From contig PBEC01000017.1 of assembly GCA_002717515.1 (NCBI GenBank), positions 73,159 to 137,158 on the forward strand: a stretch of 64,000 nucleotides of DNA. The letters are read 5' to 3'. Shown one piece after another: positions 45,726 to 54,958 of the stretch; position 1 is the first letter of the stretch, and each line of letters opens with the position of its first letter. This DNA is from Flavobacteriales bacterium. Lineage in GTDB: Bacteria; Bacteroidota; Bacteroidia; Flavobacteriales_C; GCA-002722245. The notes beneath the pieces were generated by a model. That model worked only from the letters and a program-made list of their open reading frames with translations, did not search any database and was not told the DNA's origin. A program made the position numbers and the translations under genes.

Positions 45726-47816
45726 ATGGAAAAAAAGCATACGCTAAATATCAAAGGAATGACATGTGCCAACTGCGCACTTTCTGTGGAAAAAGCCCTA
45801 AAGAAACAAGGTGCTAAAAATGTACACGTAAATTTCAGTACAGGGGAAGCTTCTTATACCGGTAATATAAGCATCAAAGGTTTTAAAAATGCCATTAAAA
45901 TGAGTGGTTTTACAATCCAGCAAAACTCCGAAAAAAGAAAAAAATCAAAAACTACCCTCCTTTTTCTGGTTTCATTACTTTTCACTCTTCCTCTTGTGGC
46001 ACACATGTTTATCCCTGATGCCCCCCTCCTGAGCAACCCTCTTTTTCAACTTGGATTAACTGTTCCAATATTGTTAACAGGCGGTGTTTATTTTATAAAA
46101 AGTGCATATTTTGGTTTAAAATCAGGGGTACCCAATATGGACCTATTAATCTCAACTGGTTTTTTGTCAGCTTTTATTTATAGTACTTACGGTTCCTTTA
46201 TTATTGGGCACCAAACTGATTATTTATTTTTTGAAACAACAGCATCCATAATAACACTTGTTTTACTCGGAAATTTATTGGAAGAGAAATCAATAAAAAA
46301 AACAACATCTGCCTTAAAGGATTTAGAAGAATTACGCCCAAAAACTGCCAGGAAAGTTACTGACGGTGATAAAATTGAAAGAATAGAAGTGGCTCAGCTT
46401 AAAGCTGATGATTTTATTCGAATAAACTCAGGCGATAAAATACCCATCGACGGAATTATAGCCTCAGGCGAACTGGAGTTAGACGAAAGTTTAATTAATG
46501 GAGAGAGTAGGCCTGTTGTTAAAAACACACTTACGGATGTGATTTCTGGAACTACTGTAATTTCAGGTTCAGCTTTAGTAAGAGTTACAAAAGAATATGG
46601 AGAATCCACAATTGACAGAATAATAGAACTCGTTAAAAACGCACAAAATCAAAAACCTAAAATTCAAAAAATGGGAGATAGAATTAGTAACTTCTTTGTC
46701 CCTGGAGTTATTATTGCATCGATTTTTACGTTTTTATTCTCCTATTTAAAACTGGAAAAAAGTATTGAAAATTCAATAATGAGCAGTATTGCTGTCCTTG
46801 TGATTAGTTGTCCTTGCGCAATGGGCCTTGCTGCTCCAACTGCCATTATGGTTGGAATTGGAAAGCTTGCTAAATTTGGAATCCTTATTAAGGGAGGAAC
46901 AACTCTTGAAAAATTAGCAAAAGCAAACTTAATCGTATTTGATAAAACAGGTACTTTAACTACAGGTCAATTTATCCTAAATAAGCTTAATTATTACAAG
47001 GAATCTGAAAAAAAAATCAAACAAGTAATTCTTTCACTGGAACAGCAAAGTAATCATCCAATAGCAGAATCATTAGTTAAAACCCTGGAGAAAGAAGTTG
47101 GCCCCATTTATTTACAGGACGTTATAGAAATAAGAGGTAAAGGTGTTAAAGGAACCGATACAGAAGGAAATACTTATCAACTTGTATCCAATAAACATGC
47201 AAAAACAATAACAAAAAGAATATTAACATCGGATTTGGTTTTATTTAATGGAACATCAGTTGTCGCAGAACTTTGGATAAAAGATCAAATTAAAGAAGAT
47301 GCTGAAGAAACGATCTCCTGGCTTAAGAGTCATGGATACAGAACAATGCTATTATCGGGGGATTTAAGAAAAAACTGTGATGAAATTGCGAGAGAACTTT
47401 ATTTTGATGACTACTATTACGAAAAATCACCGGAAGAAAAATTAAAAATAATTGAAAAACTAAATAAAGATTATAATGTAATCATGGTAGGAGATGGAAT
47501 AAATGATGCTCCATCCTTGGCACTTGCTCATGTTGGAATATCATTCGGTTCGGCAACAGATATTGCTATAAATTCATCAGAGGTTATACTAATTGACAAA
47601 AATCTGACAGCTCTAAAAACAGCATTATCAATAGGTAAACAAACCTACAGAACAATTAAACAAAACTTCTTTTGGGCGTTGTCTTACAACATTTTTGCAA
47701 TTCCAATCGCTGCTGCAGGATATTTAAAACCAATTTTTGCCGCAATATTCATGGCATTTTCAGACATTGTTGTTATTGGAAACTCTCTTTTACTAAAGGT
47801 AAAAAAGAGCAGTTGA
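45726..47816 (+). CDS. copA: Copper-type P1B ATPase
   Basis: The 696-residue pump has one N-terminal heavy-metal domain (GMTCANCALSVEKAL, Cys14 and Cys17). Membrane helices, the ion-site CPCAMGLAAPTA, phosphorylation site DKTGTLTTGQ, ATP motif SNHPIAESL and hinge VGDGINDAPSL all fit Cu(I) P1B-1 ATPases. In the last helices YN (ALSYNIFAIPIAAAGY) is kept. The expected MxxSS reads MAFSD, so the final Ser is Asp. That could alter affinity or specificity. The protein is a little shorter than CopA of E. coli (single HMA). No copZ, csoR or cueR gene is adjacent. Export across the inner membrane is the likely role. Confidence 0.93.
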   Translation: MEKKHTLNIKGMTCANCALSVEKALKKQGAKNVHVNFSTGEASYTGNISIKGFKNAIKMSGFTIQQNSEKRKKSKTTLLFLVSLLFTLPLVAHMFIPDAPLLSNPLFQLGLTVPILLTGGVYFIKSAYFGLKSGVPNMDLLISTGFLSAFIYSTYGSFIIGHQTDYLFFETTASIITLVLLGNLLEEKSIKKTTSALKDLEELRPKTARKVTDGDKIERIEVAQLKADDFIRINSGDKIPIDGIIASGELELDESLINGESRPVVKNTLTDVISGTTVISGSALVRVTKEYGESTIDRIIELVKNAQNQKPKIQKMGDRISNFFVPGVIIASIFTFLFSYLKLEKSIENSIMSSIAVLVISCPCAMGLAAPTAIMVGIGKLAKFGILIKGGTTLEKLAKANLIVFDKTGTLTTGQFILNKLNYYKESEKKIKQVILSLEQQSNHPIAESLVKTLEKEVGPIYLQDVIEIRGKGVKGTDTEGNTYQLVSNKHAKTITKRILTSDLVLFNGTSVVAELWIKDQIKEDAEETISWLKSHGYRTMLLSGDLRKNCDEIARELYFDDYYYEKSPEEKLKIIEKLNKDYNVIMVGDGINDAPSLALAHVGISFGSATDIAINSSEVILIDKNLTALKTALSIGKQTYRTIKQNFFWALSYNIFAIPIAAAGYLKPIFAAIFMAFSDIVVIGNSLLLKVKKSS

Positions 47817-47888
47817 GAACAAATGTTAATGCTTGGATGTCACAAGATAAAAAAACTCTTTATAAGGAAAGGGTAGCATTTTATTGTC

Positions 47889-48602
47889 TCAAAGGCCTAG
47901 AAGGTCCGACATTCCAAAGAAACCAGATTTTTTGTACATAAATTCAGCAGCTAAAACAGCACCAAGAGCAAAACCTTTTCTGTTGTGAGCTGTGTGCTTT
48001 ATATATATCTCATCGATATCGTTTTCATAGGTGACAATATGAGTCCCTGGAACATTTTCTATTCTCTTAGAGAAAATCCCTAATTCACCATTGGAAGCTG
48101 TTTTTTCATTCACCCAATTGGTAACTTGTGGTAAATTATCAATAATTCCCTCGGCTAAAGTAATTGCTGTTCCACTTGGCGAATCCAATTTTTCAGTATG
48201 GTGAACCTCTTCCATTGCAACTTTGTATTCTTTATAGGGAGCCATTAATGAAGCGAGTTTTTTATTGATTTCAAAAAAAACATTTACTCCTACACTAAAG
48301 TTGGAAGCATAAAACAACCCTTTACCCGCCTCCGTTTGCTGAATGCAATAGTCTATTTTATCAAGCCAACCAGTAGTTCCTACAACTACAGGCACATTGG
48401 ATTCAAAACAAAGCTGAATGTTATCATAGGCAGTATTAGGCGTACTAAACTCTATTGCTACATCAGCGAGGCTTAAATTTTCTTTTGTTAAATCACTTAG
48501 ATTATCCTCTCCTATTTTTAAAACAACATCATTTCCACGGGATAAGGCTATTTTTTCAATTTCCTTACCCATTTTACCATAACCAAGAATTGCTATTTTC
48601 AT
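47889..48602 (-). CDS. dapB: 4-hydroxy-tetrahydrodipicolinate reductase
   Basis: DapB makes tetrahydrodipicolinate in lysine and diaminopimelate synthesis. Visible motifs: nucleotide-binding GYGKMGKEIEKIA, FSTPNTAYDNIQ, GTTGWLDK, ASNFSVGVNVF, and the catalytic block EVHHTEKLDSPSGTA. Length (237) is normal for this lineage. It lies 13 bases after the TlpA-like lipoprotein gene on the same strand, so the two are probably co-transcribed. It converges on copA with a 72-base gap and no evident terminator. Confidence 0.95.
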   Translation of the reverse strand: MKIAILGYGKMGKEIEKIALSRGNDVVLKIGEDNLSDLTKENLSLADVAIEFSTPNTAYDNIQLCFESNVPVVVGTTGWLDKIDYCIQQTEAGKGLFYASNFSVGVNVFFEINKKLASLMAPYKEYKVAMEEVHHTEKLDSPSGTAITLAEGIIDNLPQVTNWVNEKTASNGELGIFSKRIENVPGTHIVTYENDIDEIYIKHTAHNRKGFALGAVLAAEFMYKKSGFFGMSDLLGL

Positions 48603-48615
48603 TTTATAGTATAAT

Positions 48616-50112
48616 TTAATTACTACTTACTTTTTTTGAACTTTTATTTTCCCCTATACTTTCCTCTTCTTGTCTGAAGAGCTCTTTGAGAAAATTATCT
48701 ATTGCTTCAGGATCAATTCTTTTTCCAATTATTCTTCTCTCCTTGTCCAAAACAAAGGCAACAGGCGTTGAATAAATATCATAGTAGTCTCTGAACTTAG
48801 TCAAATGAGCTGTATCCTGAACATTTATCCATGAGTATTTATTTTCTCGCAAATACTCTAAGTAATTCTGTGTTTCTTGCTCAATATTTATAGCATAAAC
48901 CTCTAAACTTTTTCCTTCACCTTTATACTTTTGATATACATCCCAAAGCTTTGGCGTTTGTTTTTTACAGTGGCCACAATCAGAATCCCAAAACCACATA
49001 ATTACATAATCGGCCGGAACAGCATACAAATCCACTCGATTTAACAAAGTATCATCCATCCCTATTGTACCATAATTTCGCCCTTGATATTTCATTTGAA
49101 GAGGAACAGCCTTTTCACCGCATAAAGAATATCTGAGTCCATCTGCACGGGTTTTAATTTTCGCCATCTGACCTTCCTCTACCCAGGGCGTTTGCGTTTT
49201 TGGTTGTGTTAAGTAATAAGTCTTAGCCATATGATAAAAAACTTTATCCCAACACATTCTTTTTTGGTTCCCAGTTTCCCATTTGAAGGTTACATAATTG
49301 ACAATGTACTTAAAAACTTCAGGGTTAATTCTTGACTTTTCTATTAGAGCATCGGCATATATTGAAATAGAATCGTAATGCTGAGGGACTACATTATCAA
49401 AATACCTTTGAAGTTTTCCGTGAAACAGTGGTGTTCTTAACAAACATGAACTACTAAAATTCACATTATCCCAATAATGATTCAAATAATAGTAATATCT
49501 ATCTCTGTCAGCATTTTCTCCTTTTTTTTCTTTTAACTCCTTAGGGACTTTAACATCTTCCTGCATTAAAAAAACTACTGACATTGGGTTATTAGGATTG
49601 TTTTTTATAAACTCTTTTTTATAATCAGCAATTTCTTGTATGATTTTATTTTTGTCTTCCTTTAACAGGGAAGTATCTTGCAGTATTTTCCCCTTTTCTC
49701 CTGTAAATCGAAAGTACTCGTATAGTTTCTCATTGTTTGGAGATCCTTTAAAGGAAGTTTTGTTGATAAAGTCTGATGTATCTGAAATGACTGTAAAATA
49801 TTGATCATCGACTAAAAACTCAAAATAATTGTTTCTTTTTTGCCGAACGATTAGATAAATCCCACATTCGAGAGGTTCGTCTCCTTTAATCGTAAATTTT
49901 TCCTTTCCATTAACCAATATGGTATCCTTTATATACTTATTATCTCCATAATATCGAGCGAGATAAACAACACTATCATTCAAATTTTTAATATTGAATT
50001 CTATTTTATGTCCCGAAAAATTATCATTCGATTTTTTTCCTTTGAACGCACTACATGAAATTACCACAAAGGATAACAAAAAAGAAAAACTAAACTTATT
50101 TAAAAACCTCAT
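48616..50112 (-). CDS. TlpA-like thiol-disulfide lipoprotein (DUF4369 and DUF5106 type)
   Basis: The protein (498 residues from the ATG at 50112) has a lipoprotein signal (SFLLSFVVISCSAFK). An N-terminal DUF4369-like domain is seen (KIEFNIKNLNDSVVYLARYY, EPLECGIYLIVRQ), followed by a middle DUF5106-type helical domain and a C-terminal thioredoxin fold with CxxC in WDSDCGHCKKQTPKL. It should work as a periplasmic oxidoreductase or reductase. The middle domain and the anchor are the typical Bacteroidota pattern, though names of the domains are from memory. It starts a unit that continues into dapB, and a -7-like box CAAAAATA (complement) at 50130-50137 lies upstream. Confidence 0.87.
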   Translation of the reverse strand: MRFLNKFSFSFLLSFVVISCSAFKGKKSNDNFSGHKIEFNIKNLNDSVVYLARYYGDNKYIKDTILVNGKEKFTIKGDEPLECGIYLIVRQKRNNYFEFLVDDQYFTVISDTSDFINKTSFKGSPNNEKLYEYFRFTGEKGKILQDTSLLKEDKNKIIQEIADYKKEFIKNNPNNPMSVVFLMQEDVKVPKELKEKKGENADRDRYYYYLNHYWDNVNFSSSCLLRTPLFHGKLQRYFDNVVPQHYDSISIYADALIEKSRINPEVFKYIVNYVTFKWETGNQKRMCWDKVFYHMAKTYYLTQPKTQTPWVEEGQMAKIKTRADGLRYSLCGEKAVPLQMKYQGRNYGTIGMDDTLLNRVDLYAVPADYVIMWFWDSDCGHCKKQTPKLWDVYQKYKGEGKSLEVYAINIEQETQNYLEYLRENKYSWINVQDTAHLTKFRDYYDIYSTPVAFVLDKERRIIGKRIDPEAIDNFLKELFRQEEESIGENKSSKKVSSN

Positions 50113-50290
50113 AATCTTAATCAATTCAACAAAAATAATGGAAATGTATATTCATAAAGGATTTTTCCTCTATTTAATTTTAAAAAACAACCTACTATCC
50201 TACCCTTTTTCTTTGCCTCTAACAAATATCACAAAGAATTGTAACAATGTCATCACTGAATTAACAATACATTAATAACTTTAATAAAAT

Positions 50291-51163
50291 CTAATGTATT
50301 GTTTCTTTATTTGACATCATATTCCAACTTGCTAAAATTAATATAACTATGACAGTTATTATCCCTGCCATAGTTTTAACTTGTGGTATATAGACAAAAG
50401 CTGAAAAACTAATTAGGAAGATAGTAAAAAGAAAAAGCACCCAGTTTACTGAAATTTCAGCTTTTATGAATTTAGGGAAAATATGGAAAAAAAGTCTTGG
50501 TCGATAACCACCTAGCAAACTTGCTGTAACCGAAAGCGGCATCTTTTCCTGATGTAATCCGTAATGAATTCCGTCATAATTTTTCAGGTAAGTACCAAAA
50601 ATCTTGTCCCATATTATAAATATACCGCCAAAGTTTTTATCCAAAATATCTTTATTTGCTGCATGATGAATCCTGTGATGGGAGGGCATTACTAAAATTT
50701 TATCCAAAACAGGTATTCTATTCCAAAGTTCAGTATGCTGAAAATATTGGTAAAAAGCTTTCACGTATACCGCCATCAATACGAGTTCAAGAGGCACTCC
50801 GATTTGAGCAATTGCACAATAAATAAATCCACGCAAAAATGTTCCAATCGGATGGTTAACAAAAGCTACTGATAGATTCATTTTTTGAGGAGCATGATGC
50901 GCTTTATGTATAAACCACAACAAGTTCCACTTATGAGCCAAAAAATGAAACCAATACCATGAAAAATCAACAAGAATCAGTGCTATTACGAAAGTATTAA
51001 AATTAGATTCCAACCTAAAAAATGGTTCTGAATACAAATGTAAAACCCAATTCAAAAAGGGATGGAAAAAAAATAAAGCCAATAAACGCTCTATCATTCC
51101 CAGACACAAATTATTTATCCATTCTCCCTTCACAGACTGAATACTACCATATTTAATCTTCAA
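50291..51163 (-). CDS. Sterol desaturase/fatty acid hydroxylase family membrane protein
   Basis: The di-iron membrane enzyme has the expected His boxes: HFLAHKW, HKAHHAPQ (in WFIHKAHHA), and HHRIHHAANK. The usual role is oxygen-dependent lipid hydroxylation or desaturation. Coordinates here use a TTG at 51163 (290 residues), but the frame stays open upstream to 51220 and encodes a further membrane segment that the family normally has (IHYSIVILVLALGLNLVEL). No ATG, GTG or TTG lies before that segment, so the true start may be an ATT at 51217, or the start may have been lost. Substrate unknown. Confidence 0.85.
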   Translation of the reverse strand: MKIKYGSIQSVKGEWINNLCLGMIERLLALFFFHPFLNWVLHLYSEPFFRLESNFNTFVIALILVDFSWYWFHFLAHKWNLLWFIHKAHHAPQKMNLSVAFVNHPIGTFLRGFIYCAIAQIGVPLELVLMAVYVKAFYQYFQHTELWNRIPVLDKILVMPSHHRIHHAANKDILDKNFGGIFIIWDKIFGTYLKNYDGIHYGLHQEKMPLSVTASLLGGYRPRLFFHIFPKFIKAEISVNWVLFLFTIFLISFSAFVYIPQVKTMAGIITVIVILILASWNMMSNKETIH

Positions 51164-51254
51164 TTCAACAAGGTTAAGACCTAGAGCTAAAACTAATATT
51201 ACAATAGAATAATGAATAAGCTAATGCGGATGAAAGTTAATTTCACTTTTAATT

Positions 51255-51286
51255 AAAAAAAAGGCAAACATCAGATGTTTGCCTTT
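51255..51286 (-). terminator. Intrinsic terminator of sucC
   Basis: AAGGCAAACAT/ATGTTTGCCTT (11 bp, 51261-51271 and 51275-51285) with a 3-base loop ends in a run of T on the minus strand, 21 bases after the sucC stop. Confidence 0.93.
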
Positions 51287-51306
51287 ACAATTTTTTGTTT
51301 TGAATA

Positions 51307-52518
51307 TTAAGCTAATACCTCTGAGACTTTATCAGCCGCTTCCTGAAACTGAACAACAGAGTGTACGTCCAACCCTGAAGCATCAATTAACTCTTTTGCC
51401 TCTGCTGCATTTGTACCTTGAAGCCTTACTATAATCGGAACGGGGATATTCCCTATGTTTTTATAAGCATCCACAATACCTTGGGCTACTCGATCACATC
51501 GAACAATTCCTCCAAAAATATTTACAAGTATCGCTTTTACATTGGGGTCCTTCAAGATGATTTTAAATGCCTTTTCAACACGTTCAGCATTTGCTGTTCC
51601 TCCAACATCAAGAAAATTAGCAGGATCTCCACCCGAAAATTTAATTATATCCATTGTAGCCATAGCCAAACCTGCTCCGTTTACCATACAACCTACATTT
51701 CCATCAAGTTTCACATAATTAAGATCTACAGCCTTAGCCTCAACTTCAGTTGGATCTTCCTCAGTAACATCTCTCATTTCAGCATATTCCTTATGACGAA
51801 AAAGTGCATTGTCGTCCAAAGTAACTTTTGAATCGACAGCTATGATTTTATCATCAGAGGTTTTTAGAACAGGATTAATTTCAAACATTGAAGCATCTGA
51901 TCCTACATATGCAGAATATAGAGAAGCAACAAATTTGGTCATAGCTTTAAAAGCAGCACCTGAAAGACCTAGATTAAAGGCAATTTTTCTTGTTTGGAAA
52001 CCTTGAAGACCTAACGCGGGATCAACAAATTCTTTGTAAATTTTCTCGGGTGTCTCTTCGGCAACTGTTTCGATGTCCATTCCTCCTTCAGTTGAATACA
52101 CAATGACATTCTGACCAGACTCTCTGTCCAAAAGAACAGACATATAAATTTCTGAAATCTCACTCTCACCAGGGTAATATACATCTTGAGCGATTAAGAC
52201 TTTATTTACTTTTTTTCCGACACCATTCGTTTGAGCAGTTTCTAAATGCCCCCCCAAAATACCTTTAACAGCATCAGTTACTTTATCAAGCCCTTTCGCT
52301 AAAACAACACCATGAGAACCTGTCTCTTCAACAGTCCCTTTACCTCTTCCTCCAGCATGAATTTGAGCTTTTACAACGTACCAACCGGTTCCTGTTTCCT
52401 CAGTTAATTTTTGAGCCGCATCGGTTGCCTGGTCAACAGAATCTATGACAATTCCTTCCTGGATTCCTACACCGTAGCTTTTAAGTATTGATTTTCCTTG
52501 ATATTCGTGAAGATTCAT
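51307..52518 (-). CDS. sucC: Succinyl-CoA synthetase, beta subunit
   Basis: This TCA-cycle enzyme makes succinate and a nucleoside triphosphate from succinyl-CoA. Motifs: [20 protein letters not shown]-grasp [50 protein letters not shown]. Length is 403, normal is about 390-400. The alpha subunit sucD is not adjacent, as in many Bacteroidota. A terminator follows and a promoter lies upstream, so it is monocistronic. Nothing unusual in the active-site residues. Confidence 0.97.
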   Translation of the reverse strand: MNLHEYQGKSILKSYGVGIQEGIVIDSVDQATDAAQKLTEETGTGWYVVKAQIHAGGRGKGTVEETGSHGVVLAKGLDKVTDAVKGILGGHLETAQTNGVGKKVNKVLIAQDVYYPGESEISEIYMSVLLDRESGQNVIVYSTEGGMDIETVAEETPEKIYKEFVDPALGLQGFQTRKIAFNLGLSGAAFKAMTKFVASLYSAYVGSDASMFEINPVLKTSDDKIIAVDSKVTLDDNALFRHKEYAEMRDVTEEDPTEVEAKAVDLNYVKLDGNVGCMVNGAGLAMATMDIIKFSGGDPANFLDVGGTANAERVEKAFKIILKDPNVKAILVNIFGGIVRCDRVAQGIVDAYKNIGNIPVPIIVRLQGTNAAEAKELIDASGLDVHSVVQFQEAADKVSEVLA

Positions 52519-52547
52519 ATTTTTTGCTTTTCAATTTTCAAAGTGGT

Positions 52548-52575
52548 CAAATTTAACATTTTCATTTTTAACAAA
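52548..52575 (-). promoter_or_regulatory. Promoter of sucC
   Basis: On the minus strand TAAATTTG (complement of 52548-52555) is preceded by TTTG (complement of 52572-52575) with 16 bases between. The box ends 30 bases before the sucC ATG. Confidence 0.6.
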
Positions 52576-52768
52576 AACACTATTCTTAAGGAAATTTTAA
52601 AAAATAAAGACCCAAAGAAGGATAAAGTATCGAAAGAAGAGGTTTTTAATGGCAAATGACATTAGAATAGCACATTTTAAGTTGATTTAGTTTCATTTTA
52701 TTAAAGTACCTACAGCGAAAATACCTTAAACTAAATTGTTAATTAATGGTGGAGAAAAGACTTTTTTT

Positions 52769-52802
52769 TTTGGTTTAAAATAACTTGTGTTCGTTAACTT
52801 TG
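52769..52802 (+). promoter_or_regulatory. Promoter of the mutL-rhomboid operon, predicted leaderless
   Basis: TTTG at 52769-52772 and TAACTTTG at 52795-52802 are separated by 22 bases. Since the second box centres near -7, transcription would begin at about 52806-52809, which is at the ATG (52809) of the first gene. Confidence 0.6.
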
Positions 52803-52808
52803 AATTTA

Positions 52809-53087
52809 ATGTTCTCTTTCTTTTCAAATAGAAAACCAAAAAAATTCAATTACAAACCTAGATATCAAAAAGATTCTGAGGGAAATGAAAAAGAAGAGCG
52901 TCTCTCTTTCAGAAATAAAAAATACTCAGACGCAATGTATAATCGATACGAGAGGGTGCCTTTTAATGACTTGAAAAAGGAAGGAAGAAAAAGAATTATG
53001 ATTAGAGTAATCATTCTTGCTGTGCTTCTAATTGTGATTATTGTATACCTGGAAAAGATAGAGGAAATACTTAAAAAATTTGAATGA
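52809..53087 (+). CDS. Small basic membrane protein upstream of mutL
   Basis: The 92-residue protein starts MFSFFSNRKPKKFNYKPRYQ and is strongly basic. A polar N-terminal two-thirds is followed by one C-terminal membrane helix (RIMIRVIILAVLLIVIIVYL), so most of it faces the cytoplasm. Similar small proteins precede mutL in other Flavobacteriia, which is from memory. Its stop overlaps the mutL start (ATGA). An upstream in-frame start at 52785 lies inside the promoter, so I prefer the ATG at 52809. Function unknown. Confidence 0.8.
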   Translation: MFSFFSNRKPKKFNYKPRYQKDSEGNEKEERLSFRNKKYSDAMYNRYERVPFNDLKKEGRKRIMIRVIILAVLLIVIIVYLEKIEEILKKFE

Positions 53088-54958
53088 TGGAGAGTGTAAT
53101 AAATTTGCTGCCTGATGCAGTTGCAAATCAGATTGCAGCTGGAGAAGTAATCCAAAGACCGGCCAGTATTGTCAAGGAGTTACTGGAAAATGCTATTGAT
53201 TCTGGGGCATCAAAAATTCAGCTTATTGTAAAAGATTCAGGCAAATCATTGATTCAAGTCATCGATAATGGTTGTGGAATGACTCAGAAAGATGCAATAA
53301 TGAGTTTTGAACGACATGCAACTTCCAAAATAAACAACGCACAGGATTTATTTTCGCTCTACACGAAAGGTTTTCGTGGTGAAGCACTCGCTTCTATTTG
53401 TGCGGTAGCACATGTAGAAATGAAAACAAGAAGAGCGAAAGATGAACTTGGTTTTCATATTGTAAATGAGGGTAGTAAAATCAAAACTCAAGACCCCATA
53501 TCAACTCAACAAGGAACGTCCATCTCTGTAAAAAATTTATTTTTCAACATCCCGGCAAGAAGAAAGTTTCTTAAATCAAATTCTGTTGAAACAAGACACA
53601 TCATCGATGAATTTCAAAGAGTTGCCTTAATCCATCCTGAAATTGTATTTACATTAGTAAGCAACGAAAACGAATTGTATCATTTAGAAAAGAGAAATTT
53701 TAGACAAAGGATTGTATCCGTTTTTGGAAAATCATTTGATGAAAAGTTAGTGCCAATATTAGAAGAAACTGACATCGTCAATATATCAGGCTTTATTGGA
53801 AAGCCTGAATTCGCAAAAAAAACTCGTGGTGAGCAGTTCTTTTTTGCAAACAATCGTTTCATCAAAAGTAGTTACCTGCATCATGCAGTTGGCCAGGCCA
53901 TGGATGGGCTACTTCCTCCAAAATCGCATCCAAGTTATTTCATCCAGTTGGAGATTGACCCATCAGAGGTTGATATCAATATACATCCTACAAAAACTGA
54001 AATCAAGTTCAGTGATGAAAAATCAATTTATGCAATTTTAAGAGCAGCTACTAAACAAAGTCTTAATAAATTTAAAGTAGCTCCAACCCTTGACTTCGAC
54101 CAAGAAACTTCTTTTCAAACTTATAATGCATCCAGTAATGGGCCAATTTCTGAACCTAAAATAAGAATCAATCCAGATTTTAATCCTTTTGATGAAGTTC
54201 AAGAATCAGAGGCAAAAAAATGGAGTTCGGGGTCATCTTTCAAGGAAAGTAATTCAAAGGGCTCTTTCGATTGGAAAAGTTTGTACGAAAACGATAATGA
54301 CCTTAAAAATGAAAAGTTTGACGATCTTTTTGTTGATATTAAGTTTGAAGAAGAGCACGAGCAAAAAACTATACTGAATGAGGATACTCAAACGAGTTTT
54401 ACTTTTATTAAACAAGTATACAATCAGTTTATTCAAACATTTTACAATGGAACCCTTATTTTTATCGATCAAAGAAGAGCGCACGAAAGAGTGCTTTATG
54501 AACACTTCTCTTCCGCTTTAGCTTCTCAAAAAAACCCATCACAGCAGTTGCTTTTTCCAGAATCAATTTCTCTACAAGCATCTGATGCTGAATTGTTAAA
54601 AAGTATTCTTCCTGAACTTCAAAAAATGGGAATTGATATCAATGAATTTGGGTCATCAGACTTTGTTGTGAATGGTTTGCCTGCAGATTTACATGCTTTA
54701 AACGCCAAGCAGCTTATTGAACAACTTATTGAACAGTTCAAAATGAATCCCGATGAAGTCAAGATTGATAAAAGAGAAGCTTTGGCAAAAAGTCTAAGTA
54801 AAAATATAGCCATCAAACGTGGTATTAAAATGGAAACAGAAGAAATGAGAGAACTATTAATCCAACTTTTTCAATGTGAATCACCGTTTGTAAACCCCAG
54901 AGGTAAATCAACATTTTTTAACTTTACCGCTCAGGAAATTAATGATAAATTAGGATAA
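53084..54958 (+). CDS. mutL: DNA mismatch repair protein MutL
   Basis: The 624-residue MutL has the GHKL ATPase domain (VKELLENAIDSGASK, DNGCGM, FERHATSK, TKGFRGEALASI). The transducer domain (QFFFANNRFIKSS, HPTKTEIKFSDE) follows, then a low-complexity linker of about residues 340-440 and a C-terminal dimerisation domain. The endonuclease motif of MutL from mutH-less bacteria reads IDQRRAHERVLYE: the His after DQ in DQHAxxE is Arg, so nicking activity is uncertain. The first Met overlaps the upstream gene and the stop shares one base with the rhomboid start (TAATG), so it is translationally coupled on both sides. The start could be either Met1 or Met2. Confidence 0.95.
   Translation: MMESVINLLPDAVANQIAAGEVIQRPASIVKELLENAIDSGASKIQLIVKDSGKSLIQVIDNGCGMTQKDAIMSFERHATSKINNAQDLFSLYTKGFRGEALASICAVAHVEMKTRRAKDELGFHIVNEGSKIKTQDPISTQQGTSISVKNLFFNIPARRKFLKSNSVETRHIIDEFQRVALIHPEIVFTLVSNENELYHLEKRNFRQRIVSVFGKSFDEKLVPILEETDIVNISGFIGKPEFAKKTRGEQFFFANNRFIKSSYLHHAVGQAMDGLLPPKSHPSYFIQLEIDPSEVDINIHPTKTEIKFSDEKSIYAILRAATKQSLNKFKVAPTLDFDQETSFQTYNASSNGPISEPKIRINPDFNPFDEVQESEAKKWSSGSSFKESNSKGSFDWKSLYENDNDLKNEKFDDLFVDIKFEEEHEQKTILNEDTQTSFTFIKQVYNQFIQTFYNGTLIFIDQRRAHERVLYEHFSSALASQKNPSQQLLFPESISLQASDAELLKSILPELQKMGIDINEFGSSDFVVNGLPADLHALNAKQLIEQLIEQFKMNPDEVKIDKREALAKSLSKNIAIKRGIKMETEEMRELLIQLFQCESPFVNPRGKSTFFNFTAQEINDKLG

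Noticed and set aside
47672-47941. 89-residue frame overlapping the end of copA
   Set aside because: It is out of frame with copA and ends in dapB on the other strand; it has no start context or domain.
51418-51831. 137-residue plus-strand frame opposite sucC
   Set aside because: It is antisense to a well conserved gene and rich in Ser, Tyr and Ile as shadows are; sucC explains the stretch.
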